DNA of 63,601 nt, from NCBI RefSeq assembly GCF_001429545.1, contig NZ_LMSP01000019.1:1-63601 (forward strand), written 5' to 3'. The notes below the pieces were generated by a model. The model saw nothing but the letters and a program-made list of their open reading frames with translations. It was not told where the DNA came from and searched no databases. Position 1 is the stretch's first letter, and every line of letters begins with the position of its first letter. Positions 1 through 7,789 of the stretch are shown piece by piece. The DNA comes from Paenibacillus sp. Soil787. Its GTDB lineage: Bacteria; Bacillota; Bacilli; Paenibacillales; NBRC-103111. Made by a program: the position numbers and the translations under genes.

Positions 1-416
1 ATAACGGGAAATTTTATACTTCCTTTTATTCCTGCATGCCCTTCAAGCCGCCCAGGGACTTCCGCCTGTCTAACTGAATATGTCATCTTCTGATCAAGAG
101 GTTGAAATCTTACGAATGAGCGAGTATATGAGAGAAAAACGTTGGCCCCAGAGGGAGTCTCCAGAGACTCTTTTTGCATGATCTCTTCTGAAACGGGAGC
201 TGTAAGCCTGAATTTGCTGTGCTTTTTACATATTTTCTGCATTCCTGCCTATCAGCGCATTCCGGCTCACTTCGTGTTCCAGATATGTATCTTCCAGACT
301 CCAGATCGGGTGCAAAGAGCTAGCTACTCCAAGAAATTAAACTCCTACGCAAGCTGCCACTTAAGCAACTTATACAACTAATCCTCTTCCTCTTACTCTT
401 ACTCTTCCTCTCCCCA
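1..416. other. Left-edge noncoding region
   Basis: No convincing gene is seen. The only long reading frame (142-381) lacks a ribosome binding site and overlaps a terminator-like hairpin. The last ~35 bases (about 383-416) are a pyrimidine-rich run built from CTTCCTCTT/CTTACT steps, immediately past the stop of the minus-strand membrane gene. Confidence 0.5.
155..175 (+). terminator. Rho-independent terminator
   Basis: GAGTCT and AGACTC form a 6-bp stem with a 4-base loop followed by TTTTT. It probably ends a plus-strand transcript entering from the left of the window. Confidence 0.55.
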
Positions 417-1103
417 CTACCGTCCCCAAACACGCAGCATATACCCGCTTAGAATAAGGCTTATGCCGCCCATTCCTTCTAATACAACACCAGAGTATCC
501 CAAATACCACACGCCCATCAGAGCAGACAAGGCGAACAGCCACAAGCCAAGGTAAACAAGTGGTCTACCTAGCAGGAGTCCGACCTGCACGAATCCGATG
601 GCTAGAATGAATGTTCGCAGCACCGGCGCGAAGAGCGGGCTAACAGCGCCAATGGCCTCGAGCAGAGCAACGGCTGCAATGAGCATCGCTCCAGGCAGCA
701 CTAGAAGCGCTGGATGTCCCCAGCCGCTGCGCTCACTTGATCTTGCTCCTGCACCGGAGGCAGCAGAATGTGTTCTTTCACGCGCGTCTTCACCTGACTC
801 AGTCCTAAACTCCTTACGCAGGCTCCATATCTGAATCAAGCTAGCCACGACCGCTGTGATAAAAGCCGCCTGCTTCAACCAATCCAAGTCGCGCCAATAG
901 ATCGCAACATCGATAAGCGCGCTGAACATCCATTCCGCGCCCCAAATGAACAGAAGCGGGATTAATGCGTTAGCTTGACCGATCCAGGCTTTTCTTTTAT
1001 CATCCAAGTCCTGCTGTCTGTTGTTCTCCAGTTTCTGCCGCTTGTTATCCTCCAAGTCCTGCCGATTCGTATTTGCCAAATTCGTTTGTTTTGAGTTTTG
1101 CAT
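417..1103 (-). CDS. Multi-pass membrane protein of unknown function
   Basis: 228 residues from the ATG at 1103, which has AGAGGTGAA just upstream; a longer frame to 1187 lacks a good ribosome binding site. The N-terminus (~1-40) is a hydrophilic repeat of about nine residues (NRQDLEDNK, KRQKLENNR, RQQDLDDKR). Several hydrophobic segments follow (about 45-65, 80-95 and four more after residue 130), separated by a charged loop with ARERTHSAASGAGARSSER. I do not recognise the family. The gene is divergent from mutY with a short shared promoter region. An integral cytoplasmic membrane location is inferred from hydrophobicity only. Confidence 0.7.
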   Translation of the reverse strand: MQNSKQTNLANTNRQDLEDNKRQKLENNRQQDLDDKRKAWIGQANALIPLLFIWGAEWMFSALIDVAIYWRDLDWLKQAAFITAVVASLIQIWSLRKEFRTESGEDARERTHSAASGAGARSSERSGWGHPALLVLPGAMLIAAVALLEAIGAVSPLFAPVLRTFILAIGFVQVGLLLGRPLVYLGLWLFALSALMGVWYLGYSGVVLEGMGGISLILSGYMLRVWGR

Positions 1104-1138
1104 ACTTTCACCTCTAGTTTTATGTTCCACACTTCTCG

Positions 1139-1185
1139 TATAATGGAAACATGTCCATTCATTCATTATAACTGGAACGTGTCCC
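1139..1185. promoter_or_regulatory. Divergent promoter with operator-like dyad
   Basis: A plus-strand TATAAT (1139-1144) and a minus-strand TATAAT (complement of 1165-1170) face away from each other. Between them lies the imperfect palindrome AATGGA-N6-TCCATT (1142-1159). The half GGAAACATGTCC recurs as GGAACGTGTCC at about 1174-1184. This looks like a regulator site placed to act on both mutY and the membrane-protein gene. Confidence 0.4.
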
Positions 1186-1202
1186 ATAGAGAAGGAGAGC
1201 TC

Positions 1203-2327
1203 ATGTACAGCGAAGAACAGAAGGTTTATTTTTCCAGAAATCTATTGGATTGGTACCAAACACATAAACGGGATTTACCATGGCGAAGAAGCAAAAACCC
1301 TTATTATATATGGATTTCCGAAGTCATGCTGCAGCAAACCCGGGTGGATACGGTGATTCCGTATTTCCATCGCTTCGTCGATCAATTTCCAACAGTTGAA
1401 TCACTGGCGACTGCTCCAGAGGAGAACGTGCTCAAAGCTTGGGAAGGGCTCGGCTATTACTCGCGCGCAAGAAACCTTCAAACGGCAGTCAGAGAAGTTC
1501 ACGAGCGCTATGACGGTATCGTCCCCCAAAATAAAGAGGAGATATCCTCGCTCAAAGGCGTCGGCCCCTATACATCAGGAGCGATCCTCAGCATCGCCTA
1601 TAATAAGCCTGAACCGGCCGTGGATGGCAATGTAATGCGAGTCCTATCACGCTATTTTCTAATTGAAGAAGATATTATGAAGCCTGCAACTCGGACCAAA
1701 ATGGAGAAGCTGGCGCGCGAACTCATCCTAGAAGGTACGGCAAGTGACTTCAATCAAGCGTTGATGGAACTTGGGGCTATGGTATGTACGCCTCGTTCAC
1801 CGCACTGTTTGACGTGCCCTGTTATGGCGCATTGCTCGGCTCGGGAAGCTGGTATGGAAGAAGTCCTGCCTATCAAAAAGAAAGCCAAACCACCGCGTCC
1901 AGAACTGCGTGCAGTGGCTTTGATAGAAGGTACGGGTGAGAACGAAGGGAAATGGTTGATCAGGCAGCGTCCGCAAGAGGGATTGCTCGCTCGTATGTGG
2001 GAGCTGCCGCATGTGGCCTGGAAGTCTGAGGGATGGAATACGGATGAGGATAATCAGAGTGAGCTCCGTCAAGCCCTTGTGGATCAGGAACAAATCGGTA
2101 TTGGGCCTGGCGAGTGGTTCATGGATACAGAGCATATTTTTAGTCATATCGTTTGGAAAATGAAAGTATACCGCGCCAAGCTAAGCAACGCTAACCGCCC
2201 TAGTACTGGGGGAGAATGGGTTCCTTTTCATTATCGCTGGGTAGGCCCGGAAGAGCTCGATCAATACGCTTTCCCGAACGTTTTTATACGGATTATGAAA
2301 GAGTGGCAGGAGAGAAACGAGGAGTAA
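1203..2327 (+). CDS. mutY: A/G-specific adenine DNA glycosylase MutY
   Basis: Base-excision repair glycosylase that removes adenine mispaired with 8-oxoguanine. The start is the ATG at 1203 after GAAGGAGAG; an upstream in-frame ATG (1098) lies inside the divergent promoter. It is 374 residues, typical for the family. Visible are catalytic Glu40 in SEVMLQQT, the helix-hairpin-helix LKGVGPYTSGAI, the catalytic Asp in PAVDGNV, and the 4Fe-4S ligands C-x6-C-x2-C-x5-C in CTPRSPHCLTCPVMAHC. The C-terminal third is the NUDIX-like 8-oxoG recognition domain. Its stop codon lies inside a terminator shared with the convergent crp-like gene. Confidence 0.96.
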   Translation: MYSEEQKVYFSRNLLDWYQTHKRDLPWRRSKNPYYIWISEVMLQQTRVDTVIPYFHRFVDQFPTVESLATAPEENVLKAWEGLGYYSRARNLQTAVREVHERYDGIVPQNKEEISSLKGVGPYTSGAILSIAYNKPEPAVDGNVMRVLSRYFLIEEDIMKPATRTKMEKLARELILEGTASDFNQALMELGAMVCTPRSPHCLTCPVMAHCSAREAGMEEVLPIKKKAKPPRPELRAVALIEGTGENEGKWLIRQRPQEGLLARMWELPHVAWKSEGWNTDEDNQSELRQALVDQEQIGIGPGEWFMDTEHIFSHIVWKMKVYRAKLSNANRPSTGGEWVPFHYRWVGPEELDQYAFPNVFIRIMKEWQERNEE

Positions 2328-2350
2328 TTTCCTCCGCTTTCTCTTTTTTT
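2311..2350. terminator. Terminator overlapping the mutY stop
   Basis: AGAGAAAcGAGGA pairs with TCCTCcgcTTTCTCT and is followed by T7. The stem begins inside the mutY reading frame and ends at the stop of the convergent regulator gene, leaving only 22 bp between the two genes. Confidence 0.75.
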
Positions 2351-3033
2351 CATCGAATCTCACTCTTAATGGCATCCACATTTCTTAATGTGATTAACTT
2401 TTTATCAATTTGTATAAGCTCGTCATCGAGGAGCTCTTGCAGCACCTTGGTTACGGACTCTCGCACAGTGCCAACCATATTAGCTAGCTGCTGATGAGTA
2501 AGTTTTACATTTATCAGAAGACCTTCCGGTGTAGGTTCACCATGCTGCTCGGATAGACGGATAATGGTCTTCATGATACGAGAGCGAACCCCTAAGAACG
2601 TAAGGTCGTAGATTTGATCATTGGCACGACGCAGTCGTCCCATCGTGGTTTCCAGGAGCTTTAAGCATAGCTTAGGGCTCTTCTCCATGAACTGAGCGAA
2701 TACCGTACGTTTAAGAACATATAGAGTACAAGTCTCCATCGTTGCGGCAGTTGCTGACCGAGTATGACCGCTGCCTATCAAGGACATTTCTCCAAAAAAA
2801 TCTCCATCACGAAACAAAGCTAGAATAATTTCCTTGGCTTCATCCAAGCGATATATTTTCACGACACCTGATTTAATTAGAAATAATTCGTCACCAGCAT
2901 CACCCTCGAGAAAAAGAATTCCGCCCTTTTTTGCTTTTTTTTCTGTGAATAAAGGGGCAATTTCCTGTAAATCTTCTTCCGAAAGCTCTTGAAATAAGGG
3001 GACATTTTGGAGTGAAGAAACGATTGTTTTCAT
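2350..3033 (-). CDS. Crp/Fnr-family transcriptional regulator
   Basis: 227 residues. An N-terminal cyclic-nucleotide-binding-like beta-barrel (about 12-125, with GDFFGEMSLIGSGHTRSATA) is followed by the dimer helix and a winged helix-turn-helix near 175-205 (LTHQQLANMVGTVRESVTKVLQ). There is no N-terminal cysteine cluster, so it is not an oxygen-sensing Fnr of the Bacillus or E. coli type. The effector cannot be told from sequence. It is convergent with mutY and divergent from the LysE-type exporter. The ribosome binding site is weak. Regulon unknown. Confidence 0.9.
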   Translation of the reverse strand: MKTIVSSLQNVPLFQELSEEDLQEIAPLFTEKKAKKGGILFLEGDAGDELFLIKSGVVKIYRLDEAKEIILALFRDGDFFGEMSLIGSGHTRSATAATMETCTLYVLKRTVFAQFMEKSPKLCLKLLETTMGRLRRANDQIYDLTFLGVRSRIMKTIIRLSEQHGEPTPEGLLINVKLTHQQLANMVGTVRESVTKVLQELLDDELIQIDKKLITLRNVDAIKSEIR

Positions 3034-3266
3034 CAGGTATTCATCTCATTTCGGCCATATTAAATGACCAGTTGTTCTGGTCTAGGGGGATATCGTGACG
3101 TTGCCAATGGAACAGCTTGACCATGTCTATATCGTACAGCTTTCCGGTGTTTGCGTAAAGAACTTCCAGTATGTGATGTGCGAGGAAGGCTTAGCGGTCG
3201 AAAAAATCTTTCTATATACAACTTGCGTTAATGTGATAAAATCGTAAAAAAACGGGTGGTGCCACT

Positions 3267-3902
3267 ATGTATGGAATAATTAATTATGAGGTATTTTTGC
3301 TAACGGGAATTCTCCTGAATCTTATTCCGGGTGCAGACACCATGTATGTGATAGGAAGAAGTATTTCCCAAGGGAGAAATGCGGGTATTTACTCGGTTTA
3401 TGGTATTATTAGTGGCTCGTTAATCCATACCTTATTAGTTGCTTTTGGTTTATCAATCATACTTACGAAGTCACTTCTCCTATTCAATATCATAAAAATA
3501 GTTGGAGTCATTTATTTAGTTTATCTTGGAATTAAAATGTTGCTTGATAAAACAAATGTCAACTTTAGTGCTGCTTCCGAGTCTAATAAACAAAAAATAA
3601 GCAAAATATACACACAAGGGCTTTTGACCAGCCTTACGAACCCAAAGGTTTCTTTATTTTTCATTGCCTTTCTCCCGCAATTTATTGACAAAAAGGCTTC
3701 AGGGCCTATCCCATTTATCATTCTGGGGCTTACATTTACGTTCACCGGGTTGCTTTGGTGTCTCTTTATTGCCTATTTTTCTTCGCATATTACAAAAAAA
3801 GTAAGAGGAAGCGCAAAGATTGGCGCGATTTTAAACAAAATAACGGGCATTATTTTTATTGGAATGGGATTAAAGCTGCTTCAAACCAAGGCTCCTCAAT
3901 AA
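3267..3902 (+). CDS. LysE/RhtB-family amino-acid exporter
   Basis: 211 residues with about six hydrophobic helices. The N-terminal signature LLNLIPGADTMYVIGRSISQGRNAG is typical of LysE/RhtB exporters of amino acids or homoserine-lactone-like compounds. The middle carries LTSLTNPKVSLFFIAFLPQF, also diagnostic. Substrate unknown. The gene is AT-rich relative to neighbours such as queG and stands alone, with its own strong terminator after it. The start ATG follows GGGTGGTG. Confidence 0.9.
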   Translation: MYGIINYEVFLLTGILLNLIPGADTMYVIGRSISQGRNAGIYSVYGIISGSLIHTLLVAFGLSIILTKSLLLFNIIKIVGVIYLVYLGIKMLLDKTNVNFSAASESNKQKISKIYTQGLLTSLTNPKVSLFFIAFLPQFIDKKASGPIPFIILGLTFTFTGLLWCLFIAYFSSHITKKVRGSAKIGAILNKITGIIFIGMGLKLLQTKAPQ

Positions 3903-3932
3903 TTCACACTTGTTTATAAAATAGAACCAATC

Positions 3933-3961
3933 AAAAAGCGACCTCGCGAGGTCGCTTTTTT
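3933..3961 (+). terminator. Strong terminator after the LysE gene
   Basis: Perfect dyad AAAAAGCGACCTCG / CGAGGTCGCTTTTTT with a T-run on both strands. The sodA terminator at 4799-4825 is nearly the same sequence in the facing orientation. Confidence 0.85.
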
Positions 3962-4076
3962 GATTGTGAAGGAAATTATGATTTCGTAGTCTGTGGATAA
4001 GATGTGCATGAATTTGGGAATAAGTGGTTATGCTTCAACACCAGATGAGTGACGTCGTTCCAGAAGCTGCGTGATT

Positions 4077-4290
4077 AAGAGCGTTTTCCGCGCTTATACA
4101 GTGCGGACGCGCAGAACGGTCAGCTGAGAAGTCGATATCCGACCTCTCAGACATAGTTGACGAGCTTCGGCTCGCGGAACTCTCGCTGAAAGCGCGTTTT
4201 TCGCGCTTATTTGTTTGAGGCTGCGCGATTAAGCGCGTTTTCCGCACTTATTTGTTCGAGGCAGCGCGATTAAGCGCGTTTTTCGCTTTT
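4077..4290. repeat. Phased dyad array A1 (arms AAGCGCG)
   Basis: Five inverted repeats of the form arm-N5-arm have centres near 4086, 4137, 4199, 4240 and 4281, giving intervals 51, 62, 41 and 41 bp. Four use AAGCGCG/CGCGCTT-type arms around TTTTC or TTTTT. The second uses CTGAGA-A-GTCG-N5-CGAC-C-TCTCAG, the arm type of array A7. It lies between convergent genes (LysE exporter and sodA). Confidence 0.8.
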
Positions 4291-4514
4291 TTGTTCTTTT
4301 AAAACGGCTTGGTGGTCTCACGTTTGACGCAGTAGCTGCAACATCAACACTATTAAGTAGGCAATATGGCAGGAGGCGGTAAAGAGGGTGGGAAGAGTCC
4401 ACAAGAACGTGCTTATTGGGTCATTCATAGTGAGGGAAGAACGATTTTTTGTTATACAAAGCAAAGTGAATGGCTGGATGGAAAATAAAGCATTGGACTA
4501 TTGGACTATTGAAC

Positions 4515-4699
4515 CATTGGATGTTATCCAATGTCTTTCCCATTCAGGCCTAACAATGACATCTACCATTGGATTATTTCCAATCGAACTGCCTCGAAAT
4601 GCTAATTTACATGGAAAATGTTGGTTTCCATTGGATTTTCTCCAATGAAAGTCGGATATCCAAGACCAAATAGGTGTATTCATTGGATTTTCTCCAATA
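4515..4699. repeat. Phased dyad array A2 (arms CATTGGA)
   Basis: Four 19-bp palindromes, for example CATTGGATGTTATCCAATG, start at 4515, 4567, 4629 and 4681. Intervals are 52, 62 and 52 bp. Sequence between the units differs. The rest of the 3962-4796 gap holds no credible gene; the small frame at 4388-4648 spans the array and is rejected. Confidence 0.85.
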
Positions 4700-4798
4700 G
4701 ATTCAGATACCTCGGAGCTTGAGAGATCCAGTTTGCGCCTCAATAACTCATGAATGTATGGCCGGCCACACTTGTGCTAATAGTGTTCCGTATCATGC

Positions 4799-4825
4799 AA
4801 AAAAAGCGACCCCGCGGGGTCGCTT
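4799..4825 (-). terminator. sodA terminator
   Basis: Read on the minus strand, AGCGACCCC and GGGGTCGCT form a stem followed by a run of seven T. It lies 17 bp past the sodA stop. Confidence 0.85.
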
Positions 4826-4841
4826 TATCTATGCATAGCTA

Positions 4842-5453
4842 TTACTTCGCAGCGTCGTAACGTTTGCCAACTTCGTTCCAGTTCACAACGTTCCAGAAAG
4901 CCGCAATGTAATCAGGGCGTTTGTTTTGGTAGTTCAGGTAGTAAGCATGCTCCCATACATCAAGACCAAGGACCGGCGTTTCGCCTTCCATGATCGGGCT
5001 GTCTTGGTTAGGCAAGCTGTAAACTTTCAATTTGCCAGCTTTGTCAACAGCTAGGAAAGCCCAGCCAGAGCCAAAACGTGTTGTAGCTGCTGCAGCAAAA
5101 TCTGCTTTGAATTTGTCAAAGCCGCCAAGCTCGCTCTCGATAGCTGCTGCTAAAGCGCCAGTAGGTGCTCCGCCAGCTTCTGGTCCGATTGTTTCCCAGA
5201 AAAGGGAGTGGTTCGCGTGTCCGCCACCATTGTTACGAACGGCTGTACGGATATCTTCAGGAAGGCTGTTCAGGTCAGCGATCAGGTCGTTTAAGGATTT
5301 GTCATGCAGAGCAGGGTGTTTGTCCAGAGCTGCATTCAGGTTGGTAACATAGGCGTTATGGTGACGATCGTGGTGAATTTCCATCGTTTTTGCATCGATG
5401 TGTGGCTCAAGTGCGTTGTTCGCGTACGGAAGAGCTGGTAATTGATGTGCCAT
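4842..5453 (-). CDS. sodA: Superoxide dismutase (Mn/Fe family)
   Basis: 203 residues, full length for the family. It converts superoxide to hydrogen peroxide and oxygen in the cytoplasm. Metal ligands are visible: His27 in MEIHHDRHH, the His of [10 protein letters not shown], and Asp and His in [14 protein letters not shown]. [18 protein letters not shown] residues favour the manganese form. The start follows TTAGGAGGTATTTATACA. The gene is monocistronic with its own terminator. The leader carries a 13-bp perfect palindrome. Confidence 0.96.
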   Translation of the reverse strand: MAHQLPALPYANNALEPHIDAKTMEIHHDRHHNAYVTNLNAALDKHPALHDKSLNDLIADLNSLPEDIRTAVRNNGGGHANHSLFWETIGPEAGGAPTGALAAAIESELGGFDKFKADFAAAATTRFGSGWAFLAVDKAGKLKVYSLPNQDSPIMEGETPVLGLDVWEHAYYLNYQNKRPDYIAAFWNVVNWNEVGKRYDAAK

Positions 5454-5487
5454 TGTATAAATACCTCCTAAAATTATGTAGTTTCAA

Positions 5488-5500
5488 CTTCATTATGAAG
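5488..5500. promoter_or_regulatory. Palindrome in the sodA leader
   Basis: CTTCATTATGAAG is a perfect dyad about 40 bp before the sodA start, with TTC/GAA continuing further out. It is a candidate operator. It is not a good match to the PerR consensus TTATAATNATTATAA that I know. Confidence 0.35.
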
Positions 5501-5537
5501 GAATTTCGATAATAAAGCAACATGTATGTTTACTAAG

Positions 5538-5744
5538 TCAGACGCCGCGGCGCTCAATTTCCTGGATGATTTGACTGTGAATATGGGTTCCTTGTTCATT
5601 AAGCCAAGGGGACAAGTCACTCATAGCTCTGTGGTTATAGCGGAGTTCGACTTCCGTCCATTCACTGGGCTTCTTAGAGCTCAATTCCTGGAAATCACGA
5701 ATATTTCGTGGGTATGGCGCCGTGGAATCATCTTTGTTCGACAT
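5538..5744 (-). CDS. Small conserved-looking cytosolic protein
   Basis: 68 residues from the ATG at 5744, which is preceded by GGGAGGTGAATCC. The protein is hydrophilic, with no signal or membrane segment, and rich in Trp, Glu and Arg (KPSEWTEVELRYNHRAMSDLSPWLNEQGTHIHSQ is split by two predicted helices). I do not recognise it. The strong ribosome binding site and codon use support a real gene. It lies alone between sodA and the divergent GNAT gene. Confidence 0.7.
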   Translation of the reverse strand: MSNKDDSTAPYPRNIRDFQELSSKKPSEWTEVELRYNHRAMSDLSPWLNEQGTHIHSQIIQEIERRGV

Positions 5745-5861
5745 GGATTCACCTCCCATTGTTTGCACATCCTTCTATAAAATCCGACGTTATCACGATT
5801 TTTATACATCGGGTGATAACATTTAGACAATATAAAAAGTTAAAAATTTGAAACAATTTGA

Positions 5862-5889
5862 TGAAAACGCTTGCATTTAAGCGCTTTCA
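5862..5889. promoter_or_regulatory. cre-like site (CcpA) between divergent genes
   Basis: TGAAAACGCTTGCA on the plus strand matches TGWNANCGNTNWCA with one mismatch. The adjoining TAAGCGCTTTCA reads as a second cre-like half on the other strand. The placement, 140-165 bp upstream of the acetyltransferase start and ~120 bp upstream of the small minus-strand gene, would allow carbon-catabolite control of either. Inferred from motif only. Confidence 0.35.
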
Positions 5890-6026
5890 GGAGGATTTAC
5901 GAAAAAAACAAAGTTTTTTGTGAATTTTGACACATTTTTAGCAGGATTCCGCACTTTTTTGTCGTATTTACTACTTTACCAAAAAATTATTCCAAACAAA
6001 TAAAAGTGGAATTGGGAGAGAACCGT

Positions 6027-6458
6027 ATGCACGTTCGTTCATTTCAGCTTGGAGATACCACTTCAGTGAAGACACTTCTGCAGGATGTTTTATCGGAAAC
6101 TTGCTATGAGGAAACGATTGAAGCATTCGCACGTCAGCTATCATGGGATACAGAGCTTGTTTTAATCGCTCAAGAAGAAGAGCAAGTTGTAGGCCTGATT
6201 ATCGGTACGATTGATAACAACAATGGCTACTACTATCGGATCGCAGTTGCAACAGAGTATCAACGTAAAGGTATCGGTAAAGCTTTGATCGAAGCAATGA
6301 AGCAAAGGTTCGTTCAACGAAACGTGAAGAAGATTATGGTGACGGTGGATGTCCATAATGAAATGGTGCTGCCCGTGTACGAGTCTGCTGGTTACAGCAC
6401 ATCGGACTTTTCCCGTACCGCACATCGTCTTAGCATAGTGAAGAAAGTCAGTGTTTAA
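6027..6458 (+). CDS. GNAT-family N-acetyltransferase
   Basis: 143 residues from the ATG at 6027 with GGGAGAG upstream; an in-frame GTG at 6006 has no site. The acetyl-CoA binding motif A is visible as IAVATEYQRKGIGKALIEAM (the Q-x-x-G-x-G/A loop), preceded by the beta-strand VVGLIIGTID. Substrate unknown. It is followed after ~140 bp by the DUF402 gene. Confidence 0.88.
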   Translation: MHVRSFQLGDTTSVKTLLQDVLSETCYEETIEAFARQLSWDTELVLIAQEEEQVVGLIIGTIDNNNGYYYRIAVATEYQRKGIGKALIEAMKQRFVQRNVKKIMVTVDVHNEMVLPVYESAGYSTSDFSRTAHRLSIVKKVSV

Positions 6459-6599
6459 TGGATCTTTAGGATGTCCATGAAATGAATAGATTTGGAACGA
6501 GGGAAGCATATCTGTGCCGCCATTGCAATTGGGGGTCAGATATGCTTTTCTATATAATATGGGAACTTTTCGGCAGCTATGAATAGAGGAGCTTTGGAC

Positions 6600-7154
6600 A
6601 TGGATAACTTCGCGCCGTATGTGATAAAAAGCTTCAAACATGATGGACATCTTCACCGGATGTGGCTAACGAATTGGCGAGTACCGCAGCACATCCTACA
6701 TGCCGATCATCAGCAGCAAGACATGATGGTGTTTATTAACAGCCAGACCAAGATTCAGGAAGCTGACGGCAAGGAATGGGTTAGCCGAATACCAGGGGTA
6801 TCTTTTTTTATTCCCAAAAAGTGGTTTAATATTGTTGCACTTATAGAAGAAACAGGTGTTAGATACTACTGTAATGTTGCATCTCCACTGTATGTGACTC
6901 AGCAAGTACTGACTTATATTGACTACGACCTTGATGTTATTCGTATGCCGGATCGTTCCGTGCATATCGTAGATCAAGATGAATATGAACGCCATAAACT
7001 GAATTATCACTATTCTTCACTTGTGGAAACGAAGGTAAAGGAAGGTCTTGCAGCTTTGCTTGCGCTGGTGAACGAGGACAAGCCGCCGTTTCAAGATGAT
7101 ATGGTCATGTATTATTACGAGCAGTGGGAAAAGTATAAGAACGGAGGAGCATAA
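6600..7154 (+). CDS. DUF402 nucleoside tri/diphosphatase family protein
   Basis: 184 residues from the ATG at 6600, preceded by AGAGGAG; an in-frame ATG at 6579 is less likely. The sequence contains the DUF402 core ASPLYVTQQVLTYIDYDLDV and RMPDRSVHIVDQDEYERHKLNYHY, as in B. subtilis YgaC and the S. aureus nucleotide phosphatase of this family, which hydrolyse nucleoside tri- and diphosphates. The acidic YIDYDLD and DQDE residues are the likely metal site. It touches the signal peptidase gene directly (stop at 7154, start at 7155), implying translational coupling. Confidence 0.85.
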   Translation: MDNFAPYVIKSFKHDGHLHRMWLTNWRVPQHILHADHQQQDMMVFINSQTKIQEADGKEWVSRIPGVSFFIPKKWFNIVALIEETGVRYYCNVASPLYVTQQVLTYIDYDLDVIRMPDRSVHIVDQDEYERHKLNYHYSSLVETKVKEGLAALLALVNEDKPPFQDDMVMYYYEQWEKYKNGGA

Positions 7155-7754
7155 ATGAGCTTCTTTGTAGGACGCAGTGAATCGAATAAAACAGCTTCTC
7201 AGCCTAAGAACTATTATGAGGCTAAAAGCCTAACCCATGAGCTATGGGATTGGACGAAATCCATTCTTGTAGCTCTTCTTGTCGTTATTCTCGTACACCA
7301 ATTCGGATTCAATCTGTCCACGGTTCGGGGTCACTCGATGCAGCCTACCTTGCAGGAGGGGGAGTGGTTGTTCGTGAACAAAGCCATTACGTACCTGAAG
7401 GCGCCCAAACGCGGAGAGATTGTCATTCTCAAAGAGTCTGAGGATTTTGCTACGGTGCAGCATCCTTTCCTTGTTAAAAGGATTGTCGCGATTGCGGGCG
7501 ACGAGGTGCAGGGCCGAGCCGGTTTTCTTTATGTAAACGGCGACAAGATAGAGGAGCCGTATACGGATACGCTCATCGAGGACGGAGACTTTGGACCGAC
7601 ACGCGTCGGTCAAGGCCACGTCTTCGTGATGGGCGATAACCGCCATGCGGCCGCTAGTGGCGACAGCCGCAGGTTCGGGGCTGTTCCGATCGGCCAGATC
7701 CAAGGACGGGCCGAATATGTACTGTGGCCATTCGCAATGGCCGCGAAGCTTTAA
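7155..7754 (+). CDS. Type I signal peptidase
   Basis: 199 residues. One N-terminal membrane anchor (about 35-52) is followed by an extracytoplasmic catalytic domain. The serine-lysine dyad is Ser61 in RGHSMQPTL and Lys108 in LVKRIVAIAGDE; box E (VMGDNRHAAASGDSRRFG) is intact. It removes signal peptides from secreted preproteins at the membrane. The family is usually called Sip or Lep in Firmicutes; the paralogue number cannot be told. It is coupled to the preceding DUF402 gene and followed closely by queG. Confidence 0.95.
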   Translation: MSFFVGRSESNKTASQPKNYYEAKSLTHELWDWTKSILVALLVVILVHQFGFNLSTVRGHSMQPTLQEGEWLFVNKAITYLKAPKRGEIVILKESEDFATVQHPFLVKRIVAIAGDEVQGRAGFLYVNGDKIEEPYTDTLIEDGDFGPTRVGQGHVFVMGDNRHAAASGDSRRFGAVPIGQIQGRAEYVLWPFAMAAKL

Positions 7755-7789
7755 GTAAACGGACGCGAAAGAAAAGAGAGGTGAGAGGG

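Noticed and set aside
142..381. 79-residue frame at the left edge
   Set aside because: It runs across a terminator hairpin, has no ribosome binding site and an implausible composition.
3097..3246. 50-residue frame (GTG start) between the Crp-like and LysE genes
   Set aside because: AGGGGG lies nearby but spacing is poor, there is no family likeness, and it occupies the divergent promoter region.
4388..4648. 86-residue frame in the gap before sodA
   Set aside because: It runs through the palindrome array, and the apparent protein is only the repeated IEPLD/IGLFP-like translation of the palindromes.
4515..4699. CRISPR-like repeat-spacer look of the CATTGGA palindromes
   Set aside because: Repeats are only 19 bp, three or four per locus; one spacer is 43 rather than 33 bases; the same spacing occurs with unrelated palindromes elsewhere; no cas gene is in the window.
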